64,000 nt of DNA from NCBI GenBank assembly GCA_017548365.1, contig JAFZAC010000028.1, forward strand, positions 1-64,000. Reading direction: 5' to 3'. Positions 17,081 through 27,100 of the stretch are shown here, piece by piece. The notes below the pieces were generated by a model, which did no database searches, was not told where the DNA came from, and was given only the letters and a program-made list of their open reading frames with translations. Within the stretch, counting starts at the first letter, position 1, and each line of letters opens with the position of its first letter. The translations under genes and the position numbers were made by a program. This DNA is from Muribaculaceae bacterium. GTDB taxonomy: Bacteria > Bacteroidota > Bacteroidia > Bacteroidales > Muribaculaceae.

Positions 17081-18508
17081 ATGAGTAATAACGACAAACA
17101 TAATATGAGCCGTCGCCACTTCTTAAAAGTGGCTGGTGGCACAGCAGTAGCTTCGAGCGCTATTATCGCAGCTTGCAGCGACAAGAACACTCAAGATGGT
17201 GGTGCAATATCGGCTGCCGATGTACCAAAAGACAAGATGACCTATCGCACCAATCCCAATAGTGGTGACCGCGTGTCACTGTTGGGCTATGGCATGATGC
17301 GCCTACCTGTAGAAGGTGGAGGCTCGGGCCGTGAGAACAAAGATGCACCCATCGACCAAGAACTTGTCAACAAAGAGATAGACTTCGCTCTTGAGCATGG
17401 AGTGAACTATATCGACACTTCACCTGCTTATTGCCAGGGAAAAAGCGAGAAAGCAACAGGTATAGCGCTGCATCGACACCCACGCGATAAATATTATATT
17501 GCCACTAAACTTTCGAATTTCGACCCCTCAACCTGGTCATTTGAATCGGGTAAGGAAATGTTCTTCAATTCACTCAAGGAATTGCAGGTAGATTATGTGG
17601 ACTACATGCTCTTGCACGGAGTGGGAATGGGCGAGGACGGTGTTGAGGAGTTCAACCAGCGATACATGGACAATGGGTTGCTCGACTGGTTAGTGGAACA
17701 AAAAGAAGCTGGAAAAATCCGTAACTTGGGTTTCAGCTACCACGGTGACATCGCTGTATTTGACAACCTACTGAAATGGCATGATGAAGGCGAATATCAC
17801 TGGGATTTCGTGCAGATTGAGCTCAACTATCTCGATTGGAAGCATGCCAAAGAAATCAACGAACGCAACACTAATGCCGAGTACCTCTATGGCGAACTCA
17901 AGAAACGCGACATACCAGCTATAATCATGGAGCCACTACTTGGCGGCCGTCTTGCCAACGTGCCCGACGCTATTGTTGCCGATATGAAACGTCGTGACCC
18001 AAACGGCAGTGTTGCATCATGGGCATTCAGATATGCCGGCACCCCCGACGGAGTTCTCACAGTGCTAAGTGGAATGACCTACATGGACCACCTGATGGAG
18101 AACATCAAGACCTATTCACCACTCAAGCCCATCAGTGCAGAAGAAAACAAATTCCTTGAGAAAATAGCCGACAAACTTGTTGCGCTACAAACCATACCCT
18201 GCAACGACTGCAAATATTGTATGCCATGCCCCTATGGTCTGGACATTCCTGCCATCTTTGTTCATTACAATAAGTGCATAAAGGAAGGCAACCTTGTGCG
18301 TGACGAGAAAGACAGCGACTACAAGCGTGCTCGCAAGGCATTCTTAGTTGGCTATGACTACAGCGTGCCCAAGCTGCGCCAAGCCAATCACTGCATTGGG
18401 TGCGGCCACTGCGTGAGACACTGCCCTCAGCGCATTGAGATACCCAAGGAACTAGCAAAAATCGATGAGTTCGTAGAGAAACTAAAACTGAGCGATAAGA
18501 AAGACTAA
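17081..18508 (+). CDS. Tat-exported iron-sulfur aldo/keto reductase
   Basis: A 475-residue protein with a twin-arginine signal (SRRHFLK at residues 10-16, hydrophobic stretch, then a Cys near 32 that could be a lipid site). Residues 50-350 form an aldo/keto reductase barrel: LGYGMMRLP, YIDTSPAYCQGKSE, then KIRNLGFSYHG and IIMEPLLGG. The C-terminal part has two 4Fe-4S motifs, CNDCKYCMPCPYG and CIGCGHCVRHCP. This fused family is common in anaerobes. Being exported, it may take electrons from the adjacent membrane polyferredoxin rather than from NADPH; that is inference. Substrate unknown. A strong hairpin terminates the two-gene operon. Confidence 0.87.
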   Translation: MSNNDKHNMSRRHFLKVAGGTAVASSAIIAACSDKNTQDGGAISAADVPKDKMTYRTNPNSGDRVSLLGYGMMRLPVEGGGSGRENKDAPIDQELVNKEIDFALEHGVNYIDTSPAYCQGKSEKATGIALHRHPRDKYYIATKLSNFDPSTWSFESGKEMFFNSLKELQVDYVDYMLLHGVGMGEDGVEEFNQRYMDNGLLDWLVEQKEAGKIRNLGFSYHGDIAVFDNLLKWHDEGEYHWDFVQIELNYLDWKHAKEINERNTNAEYLYGELKKRDIPAIIMEPLLGGRLANVPDAIVADMKRRDPNGSVASWAFRYAGTPDGVLTVLSGMTYMDHLMENIKTYSPLKPISAEENKFLEKIADKLVALQTIPCNDCKYCMPCPYGLDIPAIFVHYNKCIKEGNLVRDEKDSDYKRARKAFLVGYDYSVPKLRQANHCIGCGHCVRHCPQRIEIPKELAKIDEFVEKLKLSDKKD

Positions 18509-18537
18509 TAACCGACTTTCCAAAAAACAAATCATAA

Positions 18538-18570
18538 CAATAAAGTCCTCAAAATTTGAGGACTTTATTG
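18538..18570. terminator. Bidirectional terminator between convergent genes
   Basis: CAATAAAGTCCTC (18538-18550) and GAGGACTTTATTG (18558-18570) form a perfect 13-bp stem with a 7-base loop. It lies between the convergent reductase gene and the secreted protein gene at 18583, with T's on one side and A's on the other. Confidence 0.85.
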
Positions 18571-18582
18571 TTTACCCAACCA

Positions 18583-19773
18583 TCAATATATAATGTTATT
18601 ACCCGTTAATGTCAGCTTTTGGCCGTTCATATAGGTAATAATCACCTTTGTGAATTTCATCCATGAAGAATCGCCAGCAACAAAATAAGACGAGCTATCC
18701 CATGACCACGAAGCGTTTTGATACTGCTCCAACGGCCCAGTTCCCTTGAAATGCCCTGAGCCTCTAAGGTCGTCAACATCATTATAAATATTCCAATATA
18801 CATCGATGTACTTTATCGTTCGCTTATCCAAATTCAAAAATTCAAATTCAAAAGTCACCATTGAATACTCAGCGTCCCAGCCCCAGTCGACAAAGAAACC
18901 ATGTGGAGCCTCCTTAGTCAACTTATCGACATATTCTTTAAAAGAATAGGCATTATATCCCCTTGCTAAATCGGTAGTCCAAGTTTCTTGGCGCGCAATA
19001 CTGTCGCTAAAAGCAGCCATGTGATATTTAAACTGTCCACGCTCTTTCCACTCTGAGGGTATTGCATAAGCATGCAATACCAAATACTTGTAATCAAGCA
19101 TGCCTTCTTTAGTTTCGAACGTGTATATAGTATCATTACTTATATTAACGACTACAACCGAATCGGACGAATAGTATGTTTTAGAATTATCGCACAAAGC
19201 ACACCTGAGAGAAATGCTATTGGAATATGAGTTTCTAGAGGTTCCAACAGGAAAAACTTGCCATTTGTGCTCGGTTTTATAACGTTTTAAGGCATCAGCT
19301 TGAGCTTGCTTAATAGAGTCTTGGCGCGCCTTTTCCATTGCAACCTTCCTCTCATTTTCACGCACTCGAGCAATTGAGTCAATGATTTGTTTTTCTCTAG
19401 CTTTATTCAATTTCGCATACTTAGCGTCCAAAGCATTATTCTCACTCGCCACAAGTTCTTGAATCTCCTCGGGTTTCAATTGCGGGATTGACTTGTTTTT
19501 CTTAATCTCTTTATCCACGTCGCCCGAGACTGTGATAACAAAATTGCCATAAACGTTAGTAACATATAATTTCTTATTCTTTTTATCATAGGCATACCTT
19601 GATAACACGTTGTCAACATTGTCGACAGAGACGTTTATATATCTTTGATAAAAGCCTTGTGAATCACGCTCATATAAAACAAGAGCATCTCTTGACTGGG
19701 AATTGCTCATATTGTATTGAGCATGACTCACCAGCGAGAAAAAAATGATTAATAATAATGGCAATCGCTTCAT
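18583..19773 (-). CDS. Secreted protein of unknown function with a coiled-coil segment
   Basis: A 396-residue exported protein (signal peptide residues 1-18, ending SHAQ). Residues 20-85 hold a beta-rich part, residues about 90-165 are rich in Lys, Glu, Arg, Ala and Gln and look like a coiled coil, and the C-terminal 230 residues contain a CALC pair and many aromatic residues. The last part (SWDSSSYFVAGDSSWMKFTKVIITYMNG) reads as a beta-sandwich. I do not recognise a family. It stands alone between the rnhB gene and a terminator. Confidence 0.72.
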   Translation of the reverse strand: MKRLPLLLIIFFSLVSHAQYNMSNSQSRDALVLYERDSQGFYQRYINVSVDNVDNVLSRYAYDKKNKKLYVTNVYGNFVITVSGDVDKEIKKNKSIPQLKPEEIQELVASENNALDAKYAKLNKAREKQIIDSIARVRENERKVAMEKARQDSIKQAQADALKRYKTEHKWQVFPVGTSRNSYSNSISLRCALCDNSKTYYSSDSVVVVNISNDTIYTFETKEGMLDYKYLVLHAYAIPSEWKERGQFKYHMAAFSDSIARQETWTTDLARGYNAYSFKEYVDKLTKEAPHGFFVDWGWDAEYSMVTFEFEFLNLDKRTIKYIDVYWNIYNDVDDLRGSGHFKGTGPLEQYQNASWSWDSSSYFVAGDSSWMKFTKVIITYMNGQKLTLTGNNIIY

Positions 19774-19830
19774 AATATTTTGTGTGTTTATGGACGTATA
19801 AATTATAAAAAATATAACTAATTCAACTTT

Positions 19831-20427
19831 TCAATCAAAAAGTGACAACTGCCCCACGAGGTTGAAAGATTTACGATGGTAGGGGCTGATGCCGTGTGCC
19901 ACAATAGCGGCGCGGTGGTCTTTAGTGGGGTACCCTTTGTTTTTTGCCCAATTGTAATGAGGAAACTCCTCGGCGATGCGACGCATATACTCGTCACGGT
20001 GCGTCTTGGCGAGAACGCTCGCTGCGGCAATGCTCATCATCTTGCCGTCACCTTTCACAACGGTGGTGAAGGGGATATCACCATAAGGATAGAATCGGTT
20101 GCCGTCGACGAGTATGTGCTCGGGGCGAGTGGAGAGCTGATCAAGAGCACGGTGCATGGCTGTTATAGATGCTTTGAGGATATTGATGCGGTCTATCTCC
20201 TGGGGCGACACCATAGCCACTGCCCACGCCAGTGCCTCGCGCTCGATAATGGGGCGCAACTTGTTGCGCTGATGCTCAGTGAGTTGCTTGCTATCGTTGA
20301 GCAACTCGTTCTCAAAATCGGGAGGTAAAATCACCGCGGCAGCCGTTACAGGACCTGCAAGGCATCCACGCCCTGCCTCGTCACATCCTGCCTCGATGCG
20401 GCCTTCTTGTAAAAATCGTTGCAACAT
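19831..20427 (-). CDS. rnhB: Ribonuclease HII
   Basis: A 198-residue enzyme that cuts the RNA strand of RNA-DNA hybrids and removes single ribonucleotides from DNA. The N-terminal motif GCDEAGRGCLAGP carries the catalytic Asp16 and Glu17; the second half shows LVDGNRF and KGDGKMMSIAAASVLAK with the remaining acidic residues and a HRDEYM segment. Length is normal. The frame can start at a TTG (20448), but the ATG at 20427 fits the family and is chosen. A TATCTTTG -7 box at 20492-20485 lies about 60 bases upstream. Confidence 0.94.
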   Translation of the reverse strand: MLQRFLQEGRIEAGCDEAGRGCLAGPVTAAAVILPPDFENELLNDSKQLTEHQRNKLRPIIEREALAWAVAMVSPQEIDRINILKASITAMHRALDQLSTRPEHILVDGNRFYPYGDIPFTTVVKGDGKMMSIAAASVLAKTHRDEYMRRIAEEFPHYNWAKNKGYPTKDHRAAIVAHGISPYHRKSFNLVGQLSLFD

Positions 20428-20571
20428 AATAAGTAAACAAGTAAACAATCTTGCTTAATAGGATTGCTTTTATAAACTCAAATGCAAAGATAATACATTT
20501 TACGTAAACCTCACTTACTATGGCTTATGCAAATATACATTTTTTATGTGGGAACAATTGTATTTGTGCCG

Positions 20572-20607
20572 AAAAAAGGCAGCCCCCATGCATAAGGAAG
20601 CCGCCTT
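20572..20607 (-). terminator. Rho-independent terminator of the T9SS-type protein gene
   Basis: On the minus strand AAGGCGGCTTCC (20607-20596) pairs with GGGGGCTGCCTT (20587-20576), 12 pairs with some G-U, followed by a T-run (20577-20572). It lies about 55 bases after the stop of the gene at 20661. Confidence 0.8.
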
Positions 20608-20660
20608 TGATACGAAACATTTATCACCATTACTCTTTTCTTCAACAAGAAGTTATGAGG

Positions 20661-22295
20661 TTAATGCATTACCTTGGTTGTGGTAACTGTACCGTTCTTG
20701 TAGGTTGTGCGCACAATGTTCATGCCTTTCTCCAGGTGATTCACACGACGGCCATCAATGGTGTAAATCTCGGTTGACATTACCTCATCGCCAACCTGCA
20801 CATCATCTATAGCATTAACTTCTTCTCCAACGATGTCAACACACATCACATACATGCCGCCTTCACCATCCTTGTATTCAGTTTCTTGAGTATAGAAGAT
20901 ATAAGCATACTTGTCGTCATAGACAACTGAGAAACCGCTTGATTTGAAATTGTCCTCGCAAATCTGCTTACTCCACAGCACATTGCCATCATCATCAATC
21001 TTCACTACCATAAAATTAGCACCGTTCCAACTTGTACAGTTGCCATAAAGCACTACCCAGCCATTAGTTGCAGGTATCACCTTTACCGGCTTATAGCCCC
21101 ATGCGCTATTGGTTTCCAATGTAAAACCATAGATGTTGTCGCCTTCCCAATAATAAAAGTTATTATCATCAACAATGTTCACATTCATGCGGTTTTCCGA
21201 TGCCGAATAAGCATATTCCCATGCTACAAACGCACGGTCCTCCTTAACTCCCATTGCAGCCGGACCGGCATCACCGTCGATGTTGCCAGCCAATGACACA
21301 GGATCATCGGCACATCTACCATCGGGAGCAACAAAGTTAGCAACCTGATAACCATAGAAGTCGGTCAGCACTCTGTAGGACAACAACAATATTCCATAAT
21401 CGTCAACCTCAGCCAATGGTGTGGCAACATATTGCCCTGTAGTAACGGGTTTTTCCTCAATAACGATGGGATCGTTCCACACATTTGCCAAGTTTGCATC
21501 AAGCATCTGAGCCTCGAGTCCAAAAGACTTATTGTCATATACAAGATAAGCCTTACCATCTTCAGAAGGTTGCATCAAAACGATTTTAGAATCCATTTCC
21601 TTAGGATTCTCGCTCGCTGGGGAACCATCATTGTTGATGAGCATGATAAGCCACTTGCTCTCGTTCAGGAGCACCGAGTCGGGCATATTTGGCGACCAGG
21701 GAGTTGGTGTCCAGTTATTCTCGTCGGCTTTCTCCATATAATATTCATTGTGGTTGACTGCTGCATAAATGTTGTTGCCACTCATGCATAGCACAGGTGC
21801 TATATCCTCGACCGACAAAGCATGCTCATGAAACTGGCTCGATGGAAACAAAATGCCATCGGCATCCCACACAGGCTCTCCTGCCTGGTTGTAGCGATAG
21901 AGATAGGTCTCGGCATTCTCCTCAGTAGGATCATTGCGGATGTCGGTATAGGCAAAGATAATGTCACCGTTCTCAGCCAGTGTCATTCCATAGTCGGTGG
22001 TCCAAGTGCGAGTGGGCTTGTCACAAACGATAATGCCTTCGTCGCCAAACAATGCATTTCCTTCAGCATCAAAAATCTGCAGATGCAGTTTATAAGAGAA
22101 CACGTTATTGATTCTCTCTGGTCGAAGCCAGCTTAAGATGATTTTGCCGTCATCAGTTCTCAAGGTTTTCATCTGGACTTGGCCACTGGTTCCTTCGGCG
22201 TCAAGTTGGATTGCTTCAGTGTCACTGGGCTGCCAGTTTGCCATCATCGAACCAACGCAAAGCAACATCATTGCTAATGTAAAAATTTTTTTCAT
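20661..22295 (-). CDS. Secreted protein with a T9SS-type C-terminal sorting domain
   Basis: A 544-residue exported protein (signal peptide about residues 1-19, ending SMMA). The body repeats short beta-hairpin units such as DDGKIILSW, ENGDIIFAYTD, EDGKAYLVY and DDDGNVLWSK, spaced as in a beta-propeller; that fold is inference. The C-terminal 70 residues (STEIYTIDGRRVNHLEKG then NGTVTTTKVMH) match the type IX secretion sorting domains of Bacteroidetes, so it probably ends at the cell surface or outside. No catalytic motif is evident. It stands alone with its own terminator and a possible TAATTTTG -7 box at 22394-22387. Confidence 0.78.
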   Translation of the reverse strand: MKKIFTLAMMLLCVGSMMANWQPSDTEAIQLDAEGTSGQVQMKTLRTDDGKIILSWLRPERINNVFSYKLHLQIFDAEGNALFGDEGIIVCDKPTRTWTTDYGMTLAENGDIIFAYTDIRNDPTEENAETYLYRYNQAGEPVWDADGILFPSSQFHEHALSVEDIAPVLCMSGNNIYAAVNHNEYYMEKADENNWTPTPWSPNMPDSVLLNESKWLIMLINNDGSPASENPKEMDSKIVLMQPSEDGKAYLVYDNKSFGLEAQMLDANLANVWNDPIVIEEKPVTTGQYVATPLAEVDDYGILLLSYRVLTDFYGYQVANFVAPDGRCADDPVSLAGNIDGDAGPAAMGVKEDRAFVAWEYAYSASENRMNVNIVDDNNFYYWEGDNIYGFTLETNSAWGYKPVKVIPATNGWVVLYGNCTSWNGANFMVVKIDDDGNVLWSKQICEDNFKSSGFSVVYDDKYAYIFYTQETEYKDGEGGMYVMCVDIVGEEVNAIDDVQVGDEVMSTEIYTIDGRRVNHLEKGMNIVRTTYKNGTVTTTKVMH

Positions 22296-22491
22296 AAGCT
22301 TTAAGAATTAATGGTTACAAAAATATTATTTAAAATAATTTCATGCAATTATCGGTGATTTTTTACGATTTTCATGGAATAATATGCAAAATTAATACAT
22401 AATTTTATAATTCATCACTTTTTCCTTTCTTTTTTAAAAAAAACAAATCAATTAGACCGATTGGACTAATTGACTTATTGTACAACTTTAT

Positions 22492-24009
22492 TTACTCAAC
22501 ATTCAATTTAAGCATCTGATTGATGACAGTGCGGTTGTTGTTGAGGCGGGGGATTTTGCGCTGGCCGCCAAGTTTGCCAGTCGAGGCGAGCCACTGGTCG
22601 AAGAGTCCGCGTCTTGCGACAAGGACCTCAGGCGCGTCGAGGAAGATGCTCTGATAACGCTTGGCTTGGTAGTCGCCGTTGTCTTCCTGAAGGTACTTGT
22701 CGAGCAATGCAGCAAACTCATCAATGCTTGCCGGCTCCTTCTCAAACTCTATGAGCCATTGGTGACGTCCTTTACTCTTATCGCCTGCATAGACAGGTGC
22801 GGCAGTATAGTTGAGCACCTGTGCACCTGTTTCCTGTGACGCCAGGGTGATAGCCTTGTCGGCGTTGTGCACCATCAGCTCCTCGCCAAAGGCATTGATA
22901 AAACTCTTGGTGCGCCCTGCGATATTGATTTTAACTGGGTTTAGCTGCTCGATGTGCACAGTGTCGCCAATGCGGTAACGCCATAGTCCATTACAGGCTG
23001 TGATGATGAGTTCGTAGGTCTTGCCTTCCTCTATCTCCCAAATAGGCAGCACATCGGGGTGATCACTGTCGACCTCGCTCAAAGGTATGAACTCGTAAAA
23101 TACACCCACATCGAGAAGCAAGAGCATCGCTGTGGTGCTCCAGTCGCTCTGTGTGGCAAAGAATCCCTCGCTTGCATTGTAGGTGTTAAGGAAGTGCATC
23201 TTGCTCATATCGCACAGACGCTCATATTGCTCTCGGTAAGGCTCAAAAGCTATACCACCATGGAAAAAGACTTCAAGATTGGGCCACACATCATGGATGC
23301 AGTCCTCACCTGTGGCACGTAGCACCTCTTTGATTACGGTGAGAAACCATGAGGGAACTCCACTTAAGTTAGTAATGTCTTCGCCCTTGCTCGCTTCGAC
23401 TAGTTTGGGAAGTTTCTCGGCCCAGTCTTCGAGCAGAGCAGTGCGCTTGTCAGGAACCCTTACAAGGTTTACAAGCGGATTGATATTGTTGATGAGCGTT
23501 GCCGAGAGGTCACCCACATGTGTGCCTTGCGGCAGGTTGAGCTCATTGGCGAATGATCCTCCAAGTATCAACGACTTGCCGGCAAATAGGCGGCTTTTAG
23601 GATTGAGATTAAGGTAATGTGACACCACATCGCTGGCACCACGGTAGTGGTTCCACCGCAGCGACTCGGGGGTAATGGAAACATATTTGTGGTTGCCGTC
23701 GCTCGTGCCTGACGACTGAGCGAAATTGAAGCACCGTCCTGGCCACAACACATCTTTCTCGCCACGCACCATGCGCATGATTTGCGGCTGCAGGTCCTCG
23801 TAACGGTAGAGTGGCACGCGGGTGGCAAACTCCTTGTAGGTACGGCAAGTGGAGAATTCATATTTGCGTCCAAACCAAGTCAAAGCCGCTTTCTCTACAA
23901 TTCGCACAAGCTGCTCCTGCTGCACTGCATCGGCATGGTCGATGTAGCGAGCATGTTGCTTTAGGCGTGACAGCAGATATCCTCGCAAGATGGGCGTGAA
24001 ATTAATCAT
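22492..24009 (-). CDS. GH3 family acyl-adenylating enzyme
   Basis: A 505-residue member of the GH3 auxin-responsive family, adenylate-forming enzymes that in plants join amino acids to plant hormones; the bacterial substrate is unknown. Visible: FAQSSGTSDGNHKYVSITP (ATP-binding loop near residues 98-116), LSGVPSWFLTVIKE, FFHGGIAFEPYREQY, LNTYNASEGFFA, and GLWRYRIGDTVHI near 340. Length is typical of bacterial GH3 proteins. A GTG at 24015 opens the frame, but it overlaps a -7 box, so the ATG at 24009 is chosen; it lies only about 5 bases after that box, implying a leaderless or nearly leaderless transcript. Confidence 0.87.
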   Translation of the reverse strand: MINFTPILRGYLLSRLKQHARYIDHADAVQQEQLVRIVEKAALTWFGRKYEFSTCRTYKEFATRVPLYRYEDLQPQIMRMVRGEKDVLWPGRCFNFAQSSGTSDGNHKYVSITPESLRWNHYRGASDVVSHYLNLNPKSRLFAGKSLILGGSFANELNLPQGTHVGDLSATLINNINPLVNLVRVPDKRTALLEDWAEKLPKLVEASKGEDITNLSGVPSWFLTVIKEVLRATGEDCIHDVWPNLEVFFHGGIAFEPYREQYERLCDMSKMHFLNTYNASEGFFATQSDWSTTAMLLLLDVGVFYEFIPLSEVDSDHPDVLPIWEIEEGKTYELIITACNGLWRYRIGDTVHIEQLNPVKINIAGRTKSFINAFGEELMVHNADKAITLASQETGAQVLNYTAAPVYAGDKSKGRHQWLIEFEKEPASIDEFAALLDKYLQEDNGDYQAKRYQSIFLDAPEVLVARRGLFDQWLASTGKLGGQRKIPRLNNNRTVINQMLKLNVE

Positions 24010-24014
24010 GACCA

Positions 24015-24022
24015 CAAAATTA
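24015..24022 (-). promoter_or_regulatory. -7 box abutting the GH3 gene start
   Basis: Minus strand TAATTTTG (24022-24015) with a TTTG about 20 bases upstream. Only five bases separate the box from the ATG at 24009, so transcription would begin at or next to the start codon. Confidence 0.5.
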
Positions 24023-24063
24023 GTCTATTCACCGTTAGTGGGCAAATTTTGAGCAAAAAAAGT

Positions 24064-24086
24064 GCCTCGGAGCGATGCTCCGAGGC
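24064..24086 (-). terminator. Terminator after the 1103-residue dockerin protein gene
   Basis: GCCTCGGAGC (24064-24073) and GCTCCGAGGC (24077-24086) form a perfect 10-bp GC-rich stem with a 3-base loop. On the minus strand it is followed by a run of seven T's (24060-24054). It lies between the stop of the gene at 24135 and the start of the GH3 gene. Confidence 0.85.
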
Positions 24087-24134
24087 GCTAATGTAAAAAG
24101 TCTGGGTTTATTTAGGCTTTAATACCAAATCGCT

Positions 24135-27100
24135 TTACTGTGCAGTAAATGAGGTGAACGATGTTGTTCCCTGGTGAGTACTGCCCAAGTATACTCCATG
24201 CCATGCTGTAGTGGCATTGGTTGGTGCAGTGGTGCTGTACTTGATGGTGTAGCTCTGGTTCTTGGTCATGCCATTAGCGGTGAACAAAGACAGTTTGCTT
24301 GAGAAGCCAGCCTCTACACTATAGGTGATAAGGTTAGTACCACTGGAATTGGCAATGGTGTAGTAACGTCCTGTGCTGTAGCTCAGCGAGCTAGTGCTCA
24401 GGTAATAGCCTTGCACTGCGCTGCCAATGCCGCTGGAGCCTCCCCAGCCGCCACCACCGCCTTGGCTACCGCCACCACTGATGGCGTAACCATTGCCAGT
24501 GATGGTGATGTAACTATTGTTGTCGCAGTCGAGACCTTCCTCGGGATCACCCTTGCTGGTGTAAGCAAGAATACATCCGTTGCCAATCTCGATGGCGCCC
24601 GAACGTCCGTAGTTACTGTCAACAGCGTCGTTGCCGTTGCTGTAAACTACTGTCACGCCACCCAAGAACCTAATGGCACCTGCACAGTTCATACCGTCGT
24701 CATAGGCCTTGTAGTAGTGGTTACCGCCGTTGATGGTGATACTGGTCTTCGACTCTATACCTTCAGCACCGTCGGTAGAGGTGCTAACTTCCGATTGACC
24801 GCCATTGATAACGATTGTACCAAGAACTTTGATTGCCTTGGCGCTACCCGAGACACCGCCGCCACCAGGTTGGCCAGGGAAGCCTCCACCGCCACTGCTT
24901 TGACCAGCAGCGCTACCAGTGGTTATTACTGTAAGTGTTGGGCCTTCTCCCCCGCTCACGCCTTGCACATAGTTGCCGTTAACCTTCATACCCTTACCGC
25001 CAGTGCCGGTCATCTTGATGTAGATGGTGCCACCAAGCAGGTTGATGTTGCCGTCGGTCTTGAAGCCCTTAGCAGTATAATAGTCGCCAGTAGAGCCTGC
25101 AGCTTGTGCCGCGCCGCTATTGTTGATGGTGATGGAGCCACCGTTTGTTGTGATATTGGTTGTTGATACTCCCTTGCCAGCCACACCGCTCGAAGTGATG
25201 TTGAGCGTACCACCGTTCATCACAAAGTCAACAGCCTTGATGCCGCTACTATAGCTTGCATCGCTATTGATTACCTGCATTGCTCCACTTGGAGTGAGAG
25301 TAACAGTTCCACCATTAATGGTGACAGTAGCCTTGCTCTTGATACTCTTACTCATTGAACCACTGTTGGCAATAGTAATGGTACCAGCGTCGATGGTGAT
25401 GTTTCCGTCTGCCTTGATGCCTGCAGCGTTGTAGCTAGTGCCTGTGTCCTCACCTATGTCGCTTGAGCCTCCATAGGTTGCTGTTACGTTGTTTAGTTGA
25501 TAGGTGCGGGTGTAAGTGCTTGAACTAGAAGTAGTAGAGTAACCACCTAACTGGTAGTATATGTCCTCTCCACTTGTTGGACCGCTGAATGTGGCACTCT
25601 GAATGATATAAGTACGGCCCATACTTGAGTAGTTGTCACTCTTGAAGTAATAAGTTCCGCTATTGGCTTGACCGAAGTCGTAGTAGTAGAACGTGAGAGT
25701 GCTGTAACCCGAGGTCTTCTGAACGGTGTTGTTGGTGATATTTGCCACCATTGTGCCGTCACTCTTGTAGAGGTACATATTTGTCCATGCATTGCTGCTA
25801 CCACCAGGCCCAGTGCTAGTGGGCTTGGCAACATAAATCCTGTAAGATTGGGGTGTTTCGCCACTGCCAGAGCTGCCTGCCTCTACAGTGCCACCTTGTC
25901 CGTTGGCCTTGATATTGATGGTTGTAGTGGTGCTTGCCTCGTCAATTGTGATAGTGCCATCGGCATTCAGACCCTTACCGCCTTGTGCGGTATTGGTAAA
26001 GTCGATGGTTCCGCCATGGATAAGTATGTCGCCACCGGCTTTCACACAGGTGCCGTAGTCAACATCACCGTCACCAGCCGTGAGGTTACCGCTCTGGACA
26101 ACTTTGAATGTACCTTTGAGCATGATGAAGCTGCTTGCAGCCTTGATACCCTTGCCACCATTATTGTTTGAAATTGTCATATCGAGAGTGCCGTCCTTGA
26201 GGGTCACCTCGCCGGTGTTCTCCTCTTCCTCGACAATCTGGTCGTTGTCATCGGTTTCATAACTTACCTGAATGCCGTCATCTTCAACATTCTTGATGGT
26301 TACCTTACCGCCATTCTGCTGGTAGTACTGGTTGATGTTGAAACCATCACCCTTAGCACCGAGAATGTTGATCTCGCCCACAGTCTTCTTCACTTCCACA
26401 TACTCCTTGCCCCAGAAGGCGTTCTTGGAGTTACCGGTAATGTTGAGTATACCAGCGCCCTTGAACTCGGTGTGTCCCTTCACTGCAAAGCAGCCCTTTT
26501 GAGAACCATTATTGCCGTCGGTGAGGGTATTGGTAGTTCCTTCCACGAGTTCCACAGCGATGCGTTTGCCATCACGTATGTTGATAGCTGCGCTGTCGGG
26601 GTTATGAATGGTCAAACCATTGAGACGCACTGTAGCTTTAAGTTCGCCGTCCTGATAGAACGAGCCGTTGGTTGTGTTACCGGCAAGGGTATAGGTAATC
26701 TCGTCGGTTACATCAGCATCCTGTAAAGCTACTACATGAGCACCGTTTACTGTAGCTGTCATATTCTTGGCAATGTTACCAGCCACAATCACCTTGGCGG
26801 TGTTGCCGTTGTAGGCAACATCAACGGTATTATCGGCCACAGGAGTGTTGTCAACATAGATGTTGTCGACATCACTCACGTTGAATGTCTTGCCTTGAAC
26901 AGTGAAAGATGTTCCATTGACAAAAGGCATAGCATCGAGCTGCTCGGTAGTGAACGCCCAGCTCACATCACCAGTTACAACCCACATTGTCTGGTCGCCA
27001 TCGGTAATTTCGCCTAAAGTGCCACCCTTGCCACCCAAGAGGAGGCTATAAACAAATGTCACATCACCGGCTGTAATCTCGCCGTCGCCATCCTGGTCTC

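Noticed and set aside
24411..25166. A 251-codon open frame opposite the 1103-residue dockerin protein gene
   Set aside because: It is antisense to a clear secreted protein; the Ser/Gly/Thr repeats there leave the complementary strand open by codon bias and give a composition without family features.
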